Assembly: GCF_002218045.2 (NCBI RefSeq)
Contig: NZ_AP018685.1
Span: forward strand, 2,170,001 to 2,234,000
Direction of reading: 5' to 3'
DNA from: Vibrio rumoiensis
Lineage (GTDB): Bacteria; Pseudomonadota; Gammaproteobacteria; Enterobacterales; Vibrionaceae
Length of the DNA stretch: 64,000 nt
In this document: positions 9,211 through 16,018 of the stretch, in pieces
Numbering within the stretch: the first letter of the stretch is position 1
Layout: the number at the start of each line of letters is the position of its first letter
Made by a program: the position numbers and the translations under genes
The notes under the pieces: generated by a model
What the model saw: the letters and a program-made list of their open reading frames with translations, nothing else
The model's database searches: none
Told to the model about the DNA's origin: nothing

Positions 9211-9890
9211 TCTACGCCGTCATCAAGCTTGTACCCCATACCTCGCACGGTCTGGATGAGTTTGTTTTGATAAGGCTTGTCGATTTTCGACCTCAATCTT
9301 TTCACTGCTGCATCAATAACATTCGTATCACTATCAAAGTTCATATCCCAAACAGCGGACGCTATCTGAGTGCGAGTGACGACTTGACCTCTTTTCGCAA
9401 ATAGATATTCCAACAAAGAAAACTCTTTTGCTGTCAGAGGGATCGTGTCATTGTTACGAGTCGCCTTTCGTTTAAGCAAGTCGAGGCTCAAATCAGCAAC
9501 ACATAGAACAGACTCTGTCTTGACTGTTGCGGCTTGATGACGTAATGCGTTTTTGACTCTTGCTAGCAACTCAACAAAGGCAAAAGGTTTGACAAGGTAA
9601 TCATTCGCTCCTAGCTCAAGCCCCTTAACTCTATCTTCAACCTGATCTTTAGCGGATAGAATAATGACAGGTGTAGTAAGTTCACTGCTGCGAAGCGTCT
9701 GTAATAGCTGCCACCCATTCAGCTTTGGTAGCATAATGTCTAAGACTATAAGATCATATTCATTGGTCGTAGCTAAGTACAAAGCATCTACACCGTCGGT
9801 AGATAGATCTACATTGTACCCTGACTCCATTAAACCTTTTTTAAGATAGGATCCTGCTTTCTCTTCATCTTCTACAACGAGTAACTTCAT
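9207..9890 (-). CDS. cusR: CusR-like copper response regulator (OmpR family)
   Basis: 227 aa. Receiver domain with acidic pocket VVEDEE, phospho-acceptor Asp51 in LIVLDIMLPK, and conserved Lys in ILSAKDQ; then an OmpR-type winged helix (LTAKEFSLLEYLFAKRGQVV, NVIDAAVKRLRSKID, TVRGMGYKL). It acts in the cytoplasm as an activator of copper-efflux promoters. Sites close to the E. coli CusR box are visible at 10767-10780 and 11614-11627 in front of two minus-strand transcripts of this island, so it probably controls its own cluster and the neighbouring small metal-binding genes. Confidence 0.9.
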   Translation of the reverse strand: MKLLVVEDEEKAGSYLKKGLMESGYNVDLSTDGVDALYLATTNEYDLIVLDIMLPKLNGWQLLQTLRSSELTTPVIILSAKDQVEDRVKGLELGANDYLVKPFAFVELLARVKNALRHQAATVKTESVLCVADLSLDLLKRKATRNNDTIPLTAKEFSLLEYLFAKRGQVVTRTQIASAVWDMNFDSDTNVIDAAVKRLRSKIDKPYQNKLIQTVRGMGYKLDDGVE

Positions 9891-9920
9891 ATAAGAAAAA
9901 TACCTTGGTTTCCTTCGGTG

Positions 9921-10262
9921 TTATACATCAAGCTTGTGATTATATGATGGGTTAGAAATCTGTTTTTTCATATTATTATCAAACAACAAAACGTTCTCTA
10001 TAACAGACGTAACACCATTGCCTTCTTGTGACACACATAGGGTATCCAGTAGTGCCCCAACCAAGCTCTGAGTATGGCTATGACCAATGAAAACATCTAG
10101 TTGGTAATGTGTGTTTAAAGCATGGGTATCAATTACGTTCGTATGCCTTCCACGCCCTTACACTTGACTAATCGTGAAGTTTAGCACACCTTCCTCTGCG
10201 AGGATCGATTCTATATCGTCAAGCTTTTGCTCCTGAAATATTATCGAAATTTTATCAATCAT
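9921..10262 (-). pseudogene. PII-like signalling protein gene with one internal stop
   Basis: A 113-codon frame from an ATG at 10262 with an excellent AAGGAG ribosome site, interrupted only by TAA at codon 35 (10158-10160) and ending in TAA at 9921-9923. Before the stop it reads MIDKISIIFQEQKLDDIESI... to ISQV; after it GRGRHTNVIDTHALNTHYQL..., then LCVSQEGNGVTSVIENVLLF. The V-stop-G-R-G-R context aligns with the VKGFGRQKGH start of the T-loop in PII proteins, so the lost residue is probably Lys (AAA to TAA). PII-like proteins (the PII-NG group) are known beside CusA-type pumps, which fits this place 30 bp before cusR. Family assignment is by eye. Confidence 0.7.
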
Positions 10263-10273
10263 AGCTGCTCCTT

Positions 10274-10305
10274 AGCCCTTAGAACAAATTAAGGTTCTAA
10301 GGGCT
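10274..10305 (-). terminator. Strong hairpin between DUF3316-like gene and PII-like gene
   Basis: Perfect 12-bp stem (10274-10285 with 10294-10305) and an 8-nt loop. On the minus strand it ends about 3 nt before the AAGGAG of the PII-like gene, with no T-run behind it. It may be a weak terminator, a processing/stability element, or a structure influencing translation of the PII-like gene. Confidence 0.55.
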
Positions 10306-10314
10306 CTGCTGAGT

Positions 10315-10695
10315 TTAGTTGTTGCTATCTCGTTCTGTATAATGGACATGAAGATGTACTTTCGCTACATATTCTAGCTGACCTTGAGTATTCAATCTTT
10401 CTTGAACAGTTACATACCCTCCATCTTCTAGGTGAGTCTTATCTCGACCAATACCATAACTTCTTATAAAGATTAGAGCTGCATTTAAGTCTCGCCCACT
10501 CATACCCTCAAACTCTAACAGTTTTTCTGCCCCTAACGTGTATGCTTCTTGTTTAGAGCCCACTGCATCAGTAGATACCGTTTTATGATCTACTCGACTA
10601 ATGTAATTGCCACCGGAATACAACGGCTGAGCAATTGCAGCGGCGCTAGTCAGCAAAATAGAGCTAGTTAATAGCATTTTGTTTAATAAGTTCAT
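10315..10695 (-). CDS. Small secreted protein, DUF3316-like
   Basis: 126 aa with a clear signal peptide (NKMLLTSSILLTSAAAIAQP). The mature part resembles the Vibrio DUF3316 family as I remember it (EAYTLGAEKLLEFEGMSGRD, then YVTVQERLNTQGQLEYVAKV). No catalytic or metal-binding motif is obvious beyond HLHVHYTERD near the end. It is the first gene behind the CusR-box promoter at 10722-10780 and heads the cus cluster. Function unknown; co-regulation with copper efflux is inferred from the promoter. Confidence 0.65.
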   Translation of the reverse strand: MNLLNKMLLTSSILLTSAAAIAQPLYSGGNYISRVDHKTVSTDAVGSKQEAYTLGAEKLLEFEGMSGRDLNAALIFIRSYGIGRDKTHLEDGGYVTVQERLNTQGQLEYVAKVHLHVHYTERDSNN

Positions 10696-10721
10696 TTACT
10701 TTTCCTTTTCTGTTTTGATGA

Positions 10722-10780
10722 ACTCAGTTTAGCTAAATTATTGTGACGATTTCCGGCACTCAAATATGACATTTTTGTCA
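10722..10780 (-). promoter_or_regulatory. CusR-type box and promoter of the cus cluster
   Basis: 10767-10780 reads TGACATTTTTGTCA, one base from the TGACAA-n2-TTGTCA core of the E. coli CusR box, inside a 7-bp inverted repeat TATGACA/TGTCATA. Exactly 35 bp downstream on the minus strand is TAAACTGAGT (10722-10731), which contains a plausible -10 (TAAACT). The same layout with the same 35-bp gap occurs at 11569-11627. Confidence 0.75.
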
Positions 10781-10890
10781 TATTGAGATTTAGGTGGTAG
10801 GTAATCAAAAAACTTTTCACCACAACAAAATCAAGCAACCCTATAAGCAGCCTTGTTGTAATTGCGATGAATCCTGTGGCAATAAACGAT

Positions 10891-10926
10891 AAAGAGCCGC
10901 CCAGTTAGCTGAGGCGGCTCTTTTTT
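10891..10926 (-). terminator. Bidirectional-looking intrinsic terminator
   Basis: Stem of 8 GC-rich pairs (GAGCCGCC 10894-10901 with GGCGGCTC 10913-10920), extended by A/T pairs and with T-runs on both sides. It lies about 55 bp beyond the stop of the minus-strand gene at 10979 and probably ends the transcript of the two small metal-binding genes. Confidence 0.8.
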
Positions 10927-10978
10927 ACTAGAAAAAGTAAAGGGGATCTCTTTTTCTGATTACGAGTATTTCATTGGT

Positions 10979-11221
10979 TCAGCTACTCATCATTTTTTTG
11001 CACTCTTCTGGCATGTCTTCCATGTTCATGCTTTGCATCATTTGCATGTGTTCTATCATCCTATCGTGATCCTTCATCTTATCCGCGTGAGATTGCTTAA
11101 CATGCACTTTCTCATTTTGCGCGACATTGTGATGTCGATGCTGATCATCGATGGAACTTGTTGCTAACACCGGCATCGCAACTAGACCACTAAATAACAC
11201 TGATACATATAACTTTTTCAT
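10979..11221 (-). CDS. Small secreted His/Met-rich metal-binding protein
   Basis: 80 aa. Signal peptide MKKLYVSVLFSGLVAMPVLA followed by a short mature chain dominated by His and Met: DDQHRHHN, HVKQSHADKMKDHDRM, EHMQMMQSMNMEDM, with one Cys near the end (EECKKMM). This composition is typical of periplasmic copper-binding peptides of resistance operons; no named family is recognised. It starts 19 bp after the membrane protein at 11241 and shares its CusR-box promoter. Confidence 0.75.
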   Translation of the reverse strand: MKKLYVSVLFSGLVAMPVLATSSIDDQHRHHNVAQNEKVHVKQSHADKMKDHDRMIEHMQMMQSMNMEDMPEECKKMMSS

Positions 11222-11240
11222 AACATCACCTAACCCTTAC

Positions 11241-11528
11241 TTATGCTTTGAACTGTTGATTGTTTTCAATTTTTTCCACCGATTGCTCGTTGGCTTCGGA
11301 GTCTTTCTTTTCACTTGGCATCATCATCTTCATCATTAAACCATGCATAGCTAAACAGATGATTAATGGAACAATCGCACTACTAAGGTATGCCCAACTA
11401 AATATCTCTTGGCTAGAAGAGAGAATAAACAATGGAATACCCACCATTAATAACGCGCATAGAACCATCATCCATCCATGACCTTTATGATGACCATTCT
11501 TGTGACAATCTGATTTTTTGCTTTTCAT
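11241..11528 (-). CDS. Small His/Met-rich membrane protein (DUF2933-like)
   Basis: 95 aa with a His-rich cytoplasmic start (CHKNGHHKGHGW), two membrane segments (about 19-37 and 46-64) and a Met-rich junction HGLMMKMMMPSEKK, followed by a charged tail. It resembles the small DUF2933-type membrane proteins of metal-resistance clusters, but I cannot confirm the family. First gene behind the CusR box at 11614-11627 and co-transcribed with the secreted His/Met-rich protein. A role in copper handling is inferred from composition and promoter. Confidence 0.7.
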   Translation of the reverse strand: MKSKKSDCHKNGHHKGHGWMMVLCALLMVGIPLFILSSSQEIFSWAYLSSAIVPLIICLAMHGLMMKMMMPSEKKDSEANEQSVEKIENNQQFKA

Positions 11529-11568
11529 TCTCTTGCTCTCAAAAATAACTTTAACTCGTTTAACTGAG

Positions 11569-11627
11569 ACTCAGTTTATCGCAACGCTTAGATCAGGAGT
11601 TGGGAGGGGTTCATGACAATTTTGTCA
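11569..11627 (-). promoter_or_regulatory. CusR box and promoter of the small metal-binding gene pair
   Basis: 11614-11627 reads TGACAATTTTGTCA, a perfect match to the TGACAA-n2-TTGTCA core of the E. coli CusR box. TAAACTGAGT (11569-11578) lies exactly 35 bp downstream on the minus strand and contains a plausible -10, about 40 bp before the ATG at 11528. The box starts 2 bp after the end of the copA operon's last gene. Confidence 0.8.
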
Positions 11628-11629
11628 CC

Positions 11630-11704
11630 TTAGCCGTTTTTCTTACCCCAAAACCACCAGACTATAAACACGATTGCTGTAAGACCTAATATATTGACTA
11701 ACAT
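11630..11704 (-). CDS. 24-aa membrane peptide translationally coupled to copA
   Basis: Very short frame starting ATG at 11704, 4 nt after the copA stop, with the Shine-Dalgarno (GAGGAG) formed by the last codons of copA about 7 nt upstream. The product is MLVNILGLTAIVFIVWWFWG plus KKNG: one membrane segment with an aromatic WWFW end and a Lys-rich tail. Position and ribosome site argue for real expression. It could be a small partner or stabiliser of the P-type ATPase; that role is inference. Confidence 0.65.
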   Translation of the reverse strand: MLVNILGLTAIVFIVWWFWGKKNG

Positions 11705-11708
11705 AGTA

Positions 11709-14429
11709 TTACTCCTCATTGGTTGTAGAGGCTGAAGCTGGTGTATAAAAGCGCAAGCGATTAGCATTGGTTACAACAGTAACAGAGGACAGTGACATCG
11801 CAGCCCCAGCGATGATCGGACTTAATAGCCAACCCGTGAACGGAAACAGAAGCCCTGCTGCCACAGGAATACCCAAGCTGTTATAGATAAACGCCCCCCA
11901 CAAGTTCTGCTTAATGTTTTTCATTGTGGCAGTACTGATCCCAATCACATCTGAGATACCGTGGAGTGAGCTGCGCATCAAGGTAATATCGGCACTTTCA
12001 ATCGCGACATCCGTACCACTGCCAATAGCAAAACCAACGTCTGATTGAGCAAGTGCTGGCGCATCATTGATACCATCACCGACCATGCCGACAACATGCC
12101 CTTTCGCTTGCAACTGTTTAATCCAGTCAAGCTTATCCTCAGGCATCAATTCCGCATGATATTCATCAACATTCGCGAGTGATGCCACCGCCTTCGCTGT
12201 ATTGTGGTTATCCCCCGTTAGCATCACGACATGAATGCCTTGCTGATGAAAACGATTTATCGCACTTCGAGCATCATCTCGAATCGGGTCACTGATACCG
12301 AACAGCGCTTGCACTTGAGCGCCTATCGCAAAATACACCACTGTGGTGGCTTCTTGCTCCCACTGCAATGCATGCTCTGTAACCAATTCAACATTGACGT
12401 TAAACTGTTTCATCAGCTTGCGATTGCCAAGCAACACGCGTTGACCCGCATACTGAGCCTGAACACCAAGTCCGGTTAATGACTCGAAATCTGACACTTC
12501 TGGTAAGCGCGCTTCATCACGCACCTCACTTTGAGTAAATGCGATTAACGCTTTAGCTAGCGGATGGTTAGATCCTTTCTCCAAAGCATTGACCAGAGGC
12601 AGAAACTCTGAATCATCTGACAACGAGACAAAATTTGTTACTTCAGGTTTACCTTGAGTAATCGTACCGGTTTTATCCAGTACGACGACATCCAACTCAC
12701 TGGCTCTTTGTAACGCTTCTCCATTTCGGATTAGCCCGCCAAACTCGGCTGCCTTACCGACACCGATCATAGTAGAAATCGGCGTTGCTAGACCAAGTGC
12801 ACAAGGGCATGCGATGATCAACACCGAGGTAGCTGCCACTATCATATAGACTAAGGAAGGTTGAGGGCCAAAGTTATACCAAACCAGCGCTGTCAGAATC
12901 GATAGAATCATCACGGTTGGTACAAACACTGAAGACACTTTATCGGCTAGATGGCTGATTGGTGGCTTTGAGTTTTGCGCGTTCGACACCATGCTGATGA
13001 TCTGAGCAAGAACGGTATCACTGCCCACTTTCTGCGCCTCAAAAACGAAACTTCCGTGGTCATTAATCGTCCCGGCAGACACTGAGCTGCCCACTTGTTT
13101 AACAACAGGAATTGGCTCTCCAGTGAGCATAGACTCATCAATCGTTGTCTCGCCCTCTGTAATCACACCATCAACCGGGACTTTTTCACCGGCTCTAACC
13201 CGAATCAAGTCGCCTGTGATAACTTGTTCAATCGATAAAGACATCTCCTTGCCGTCACGAATCACCATGGCAGTTTTGACTCTCAAATCAAGCAAACGCT
13301 TGATAGCCTGCGAAGTTCTGCCTCGAGCCTTTAACTCAAGCGCCTGTCCTAAATTGATTAAACCAATGATCATGGCTGTAGCTTCAAAGTAGAGGTGCCT
13401 TGCACTTTCCGGAAGCCACTGTGGCCCGACAACGACCACCATTGAATAGAGCCAAGCGGTACCCGTTCCCAGCGCTATTAATGTGTCCATGTTCGCATTA
13501 CGGTTCAGAAAGGCCTTCCAAGCTCCAGTAAAAAAGTGCTTGCCCGCACGGACTAAAATGAAAAATGTCACTAAACCTAAGGCCAACCATAGTAACTGCT
13601 CAGATTGCGTATTGACATTCATTGGTCCGCCGAACAGACCGTACACCATCAACGGTACTCCGAGACCAAGACCAATAACGCTTTGTTTTACTTTAAAGCG
13701 ATACTCCTCAGATTCACGCTCTTCTTTGAGGTCACTTGCTAACGCCTGATCGACAATTTCTTCTGCATCATATCCTGCGCCTTGTATCGCCTCAATTAGT
13801 ACGCTGGCAGGCTGACTTGAAACCACGGTCGCCGTTCGATTCGCAAAGTTCACGTCAACAGAGTCGACACCTGACACCGATATAAGAGCACCTTCAATCG
13901 TGTTAACACAACTTGCGCAAGTGACACCGATTAATGACAGCTCGATACTGACATCCAACGCCTGTGTTGTTTTCACTTTGTTCGATTTAATTACATCCGT
14001 AGTTTGTGGTTGCGTGTCATCAGTCATACCGCTATAACCCAGTTCGACTAATACGCTTTCAATGTCATTGCCGTTCAAACTGCTATTCACAACCAATGTT
14101 TGATTTTCTAAATCAACAACCACTTGAGCAGCACCATCCAATGCACCTATCGCTTGAGTGATTTTACCCACACAGTGTTGGCAAGTAACATTAGATACTG
14201 ATGTACGGTACTCTTGTTGCCTAGGTATTGAAGCCGCATAACCTAACTTTGCAAGGACTTCTATCGCGCTTTCTGGCAGCAACGTGGTTATGAGCTCTGC
14301 TCTGTTTTTCGTATCATTAATAGTGAAAGATACATCAGGGTCTCTTTCACGTAACCCATCTACAATTTTAGCGACACATCGGCCACAGTTAATGCCGGAA
14401 AGTGCTAGAGAATACTGTATTGTGTTCAT
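11709..14429 (-). CDS. copA: Copper-exporting P1B-type ATPase CopA
   Basis: Inner-membrane Cu(I)-transporting ATPase, 906 aa. Three N-terminal heavy-metal-associated domains carry CxxC pairs at C15/C18, C83/C86 and C171/C174. Then membrane helices, actuator motif MLTGEPIPV, the CPC permeation motif at 541-543, phosphorylated Asp585 in DKTGTIT, the nucleotide-domain HP motif GSNHPLAKAL, and GDGINDAPALAQSDVGFAI. The Cu(I)-class signatures of the last two helices are present (YNSLGIPVAAG and AMSLSSVTVVTNANRLR). It follows the MerR-type regulator by 22 bp and is followed by the 24-aa peptide. Three metal-binding domains is one more than E. coli CopA (known to have two). Confidence 0.95.
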   Translation of the reverse strand: MNTIQYSLALSGINCGRCVAKIVDGLRERDPDVSFTINDTKNRAELITTLLPESAIEVLAKLGYAASIPRQQEYRTSVSNVTCQHCVGKITQAIGALDGAAQVVVDLENQTLVVNSSLNGNDIESVLVELGYSGMTDDTQPQTTDVIKSNKVKTTQALDVSIELSLIGVTCASCVNTIEGALISVSGVDSVDVNFANRTATVVSSQPASVLIEAIQGAGYDAEEIVDQALASDLKEERESEEYRFKVKQSVIGLGLGVPLMVYGLFGGPMNVNTQSEQLLWLALGLVTFFILVRAGKHFFTGAWKAFLNRNANMDTLIALGTGTAWLYSMVVVVGPQWLPESARHLYFEATAMIIGLINLGQALELKARGRTSQAIKRLLDLRVKTAMVIRDGKEMSLSIEQVITGDLIRVRAGEKVPVDGVITEGETTIDESMLTGEPIPVVKQVGSSVSAGTINDHGSFVFEAQKVGSDTVLAQIISMVSNAQNSKPPISHLADKVSSVFVPTVMILSILTALVWYNFGPQPSLVYMIVAATSVLIIACPCALGLATPISTMIGVGKAAEFGGLIRNGEALQRASELDVVVLDKTGTITQGKPEVTNFVSLSDDSEFLPLVNALEKGSNHPLAKALIAFTQSEVRDEARLPEVSDFESLTGLGVQAQYAGQRVLLGNRKLMKQFNVNVELVTEHALQWEQEATTVVYFAIGAQVQALFGISDPIRDDARSAINRFHQQGIHVVMLTGDNHNTAKAVASLANVDEYHAELMPEDKLDWIKQLQAKGHVVGMVGDGINDAPALAQSDVGFAIGSGTDVAIESADITLMRSSLHGISDVIGISTATMKNIKQNLWGAFIYNSLGIPVAAGLLFPFTGWLLSPIIAGAAMSLSSVTVVTNANRLRFYTPASASTTNEE

Positions 14430-14451
14430 GTTAGTTTTCCTCGGGTAATAC

Positions 14452-14865
14452 TTAATGGTGCTTCTCAGACCAGTCCTCGATTAAGCAACATAATGCGTTG
14501 CCGTTGGGCTCCATATCCGGTTTTTCATTCCACTCTGCGTAAGTTGCTTCCATCATGGCTAAATGGCGTTGGTGCTCTTCGATCTTTTGCTTGGTTTCTA
14601 CGATTTTATCAGTCAGCATTTGCCTCACAGCTGGGCAAGGAGTCAGCCCTTGCTCGGAGTAATCAATGATTTCTTGAATCTGGCTAAGGCTAAAACCAAT
14701 AGATCGCGCATGAGAAATGAACTTCAGGCGATTAACCGCACTTTGCTGGTACATCTTGTAGCCATTGTTGGGGTCTCGCTCTGCATAAAGAAGGCCTTTT
14801 CTAGTGTAAAACCTGACTGTTTCAGCAGTCACACCTGCTGCTCTCGCAATTTCAGTTGTCAACAT
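14452..14865 (-). CDS. MerR-family metal-responsive regulator of the copA operon
   Basis: 137 aa from the ATG at 14865, where the MerR helix-turn-helix begins directly (MLTTEIARAAGVTAETVRFY); an upstream in-frame ATG at 14895 would add ten unrelated residues. A dimerisation helix follows, and the metal-site Cys are C77 (LTPCPAVRQ) and C126/C127 (NALCCLIEDW), with a His-rich end. Position 77 is Ser in CueR and Cys in ZntR/PbrR-type regulators (known), and the CueR C112 equivalent is missing, so this is not a textbook CueR although it sits with a Cu(I) ATPase. It should activate its own promoter at 15071-15101. Confidence 0.85.
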   Translation of the reverse strand: MLTTEIARAAGVTAETVRFYTRKGLLYAERDPNNGYKMYQQSAVNRLKFISHARSIGFSLSQIQEIIDYSEQGLTPCPAVRQMLTDKIVETKQKIEEHQRHLAMMEATYAEWNEKPDMEPNGNALCCLIEDWSEKHH

Positions 14866-14918
14866 AATCCATGCCTCTGAAGGTTTAACGCACATGAAAC
14901 TTTATTCGTTTTATGTTG

Positions 14919-15032
14919 CTAGCCAAAAATAAATGCGACTAAAAATATAATCACAAACAACCCAATAAACAGTTTAAGTAACAACTTAGGGTCACTGCTC
15001 CCACCGTTTGGGGCTTTGTTACAACAACTCAT
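14919..15032 (-). CDS. 37-aa Cys-Cys membrane peptide, first gene of the copA operon
   Basis: Begins ATG at 15032 with GGAG about 8 nt upstream and ends at 14919. Product: MSCCNKAPNGGSSDPKLLLK followed by one hydrophobic segment (LFIGLFVIIFLVAFIFG). A vicinal Cys pair at positions 3-4 precedes a single membrane helix. It is the first frame after the MerR-type promoter and precedes the regulator by about 50 bp. The strong ribosome site and placement support a real gene; the Cys pair suggests metal binding at the membrane. I recognise no named family. Confidence 0.65.
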   Translation of the reverse strand: MSCCNKAPNGGSSDPKLLLKLFIGLFVIIFLVAFIFG

Positions 15033-15070
15033 AACTATCTCCAATTCGTTACTAATGTGTATTAGTTGTA

Positions 15071-15101
15071 GCTTAAAACCTATGTGTTAGACATAGGTCA
15101 A
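15071..15101 (-). promoter_or_regulatory. MerR-type operator/promoter of the copA operon
   Basis: On the minus strand: -35 TTGACC (15096-15101), a perfect 7-bp inverted repeat CCTATGT-n5-ACATAGG (15079-15097), and a -10 candidate TTAAGC (15071-15076) at 19-bp spacing. The over-long 19-bp spacer with a dyad between the hexamers is the hallmark of promoters activated by MerR-family proteins. The only MerR regulator in the window is encoded just downstream. Confidence 0.8.
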
Positions 15102-15247
15102 GCATATTGAGAAAAAATTTAAGAGGTATGTTATTGATGAGTAATAAATTGGGAGCTAATTACAATAATGTAATGAACTCTAAATGATTTGGGGGCACTT
15201 CGGATTCAGATAGTGCCACGAACCACTTAACCACATAGCTAAAAACA

Positions 15248-15959
15248 CTAGAGTTTCTCAGCAACCCTCCCAGCCCAGTCTAAGATAGATTCAGTTGGAA
15301 TACCTGTCGAGTGCCCCTCTACTGACTTAGGGTGAGATATACCAATATGCTTTTTGAAGCCAAACATGGCATCCATTTCTTGTGTTGGCCATCCAAGAGA
15401 CTTTGTTACCACGCCTTTTTTAATTCGAGAAAACTGCTCTTTCCAGTTACGAGTATCAATCTGTCGCAAGCATTTGGTAGAAATCCATTTATTCAGCCCT
15501 GTGACATCAATTTCAAGCAAGTAATTCACATGCCCATTTAACTCCACGACAACGCAACGGATCGTTCTCTTTGCACCAGACTCAATCAAGTGACATTTGC
15601 TGCGCCCGACCTGATCTAGTTCATGAGTGTAAGAGTCGATGATTGTGCAGGCGTATTTTTCCTCTAGCATTTGTACCATTATGTTAAAAGCAGTAAAACG
15701 CGAGGCATACTCCTCTGATTGATCAGTACAATCTTGTATACCTCCACCCATATCTGCACAAGATATTTCACCATTACTACTAGGTTCATTGGTACTGACC
15801 GAATCACTAGCTTTCTTGGAGGTATCTTTACTACTATCTGATCTATGACTCCTTTTCGGCATTGTTGCTTTCGACGTTGAAAACCGATTTTTAAACCTTA
15901 CTGAGCAGGTATTTTCTCCCAGAAAGAATGCTTGGTTCGCATCGGAAGCTTCCCCCCTC
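15248..15959 (-). pseudogene. 5'-truncated TnsE-like gene of a Tn7-like transposon
   Basis: The frame is open from the IS3 boundary (about 15959) to TAG at 15248; an internal ATG at 15862 would give 204 aa. Upstream of that ATG the frame reads on sensibly (EASDANQAFFLGENTCSV), so the 5' end was lost at the IS. After a Ser/Lys-rich linker, the C-terminal part has YLLEIDVTGLNKWISTKCL, TKSLGWPTQEMDAMFG and GISHPKS, which I match from memory to the C-terminal domain of TnsE (about 540 aa in Tn7), the Tn7 target-selector for replicating DNA. The assignment is tentative. It lies upstream of, and in the same direction as, the copper genes, as tnsE relative to cargo in Tn7. Confidence 0.5.
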
Positions 15960-16018
15960 TGGCAGGATAGTTGTCACTGTTAAAATTTAACCAGTTAGGG
16001 GCGGTAACAGAGTAAGTC

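Noticed and set aside
10861..10915. Short plus-strand ORF before the 10891 terminator
   Set aside because: Only about 13 codons and no ribosome site.
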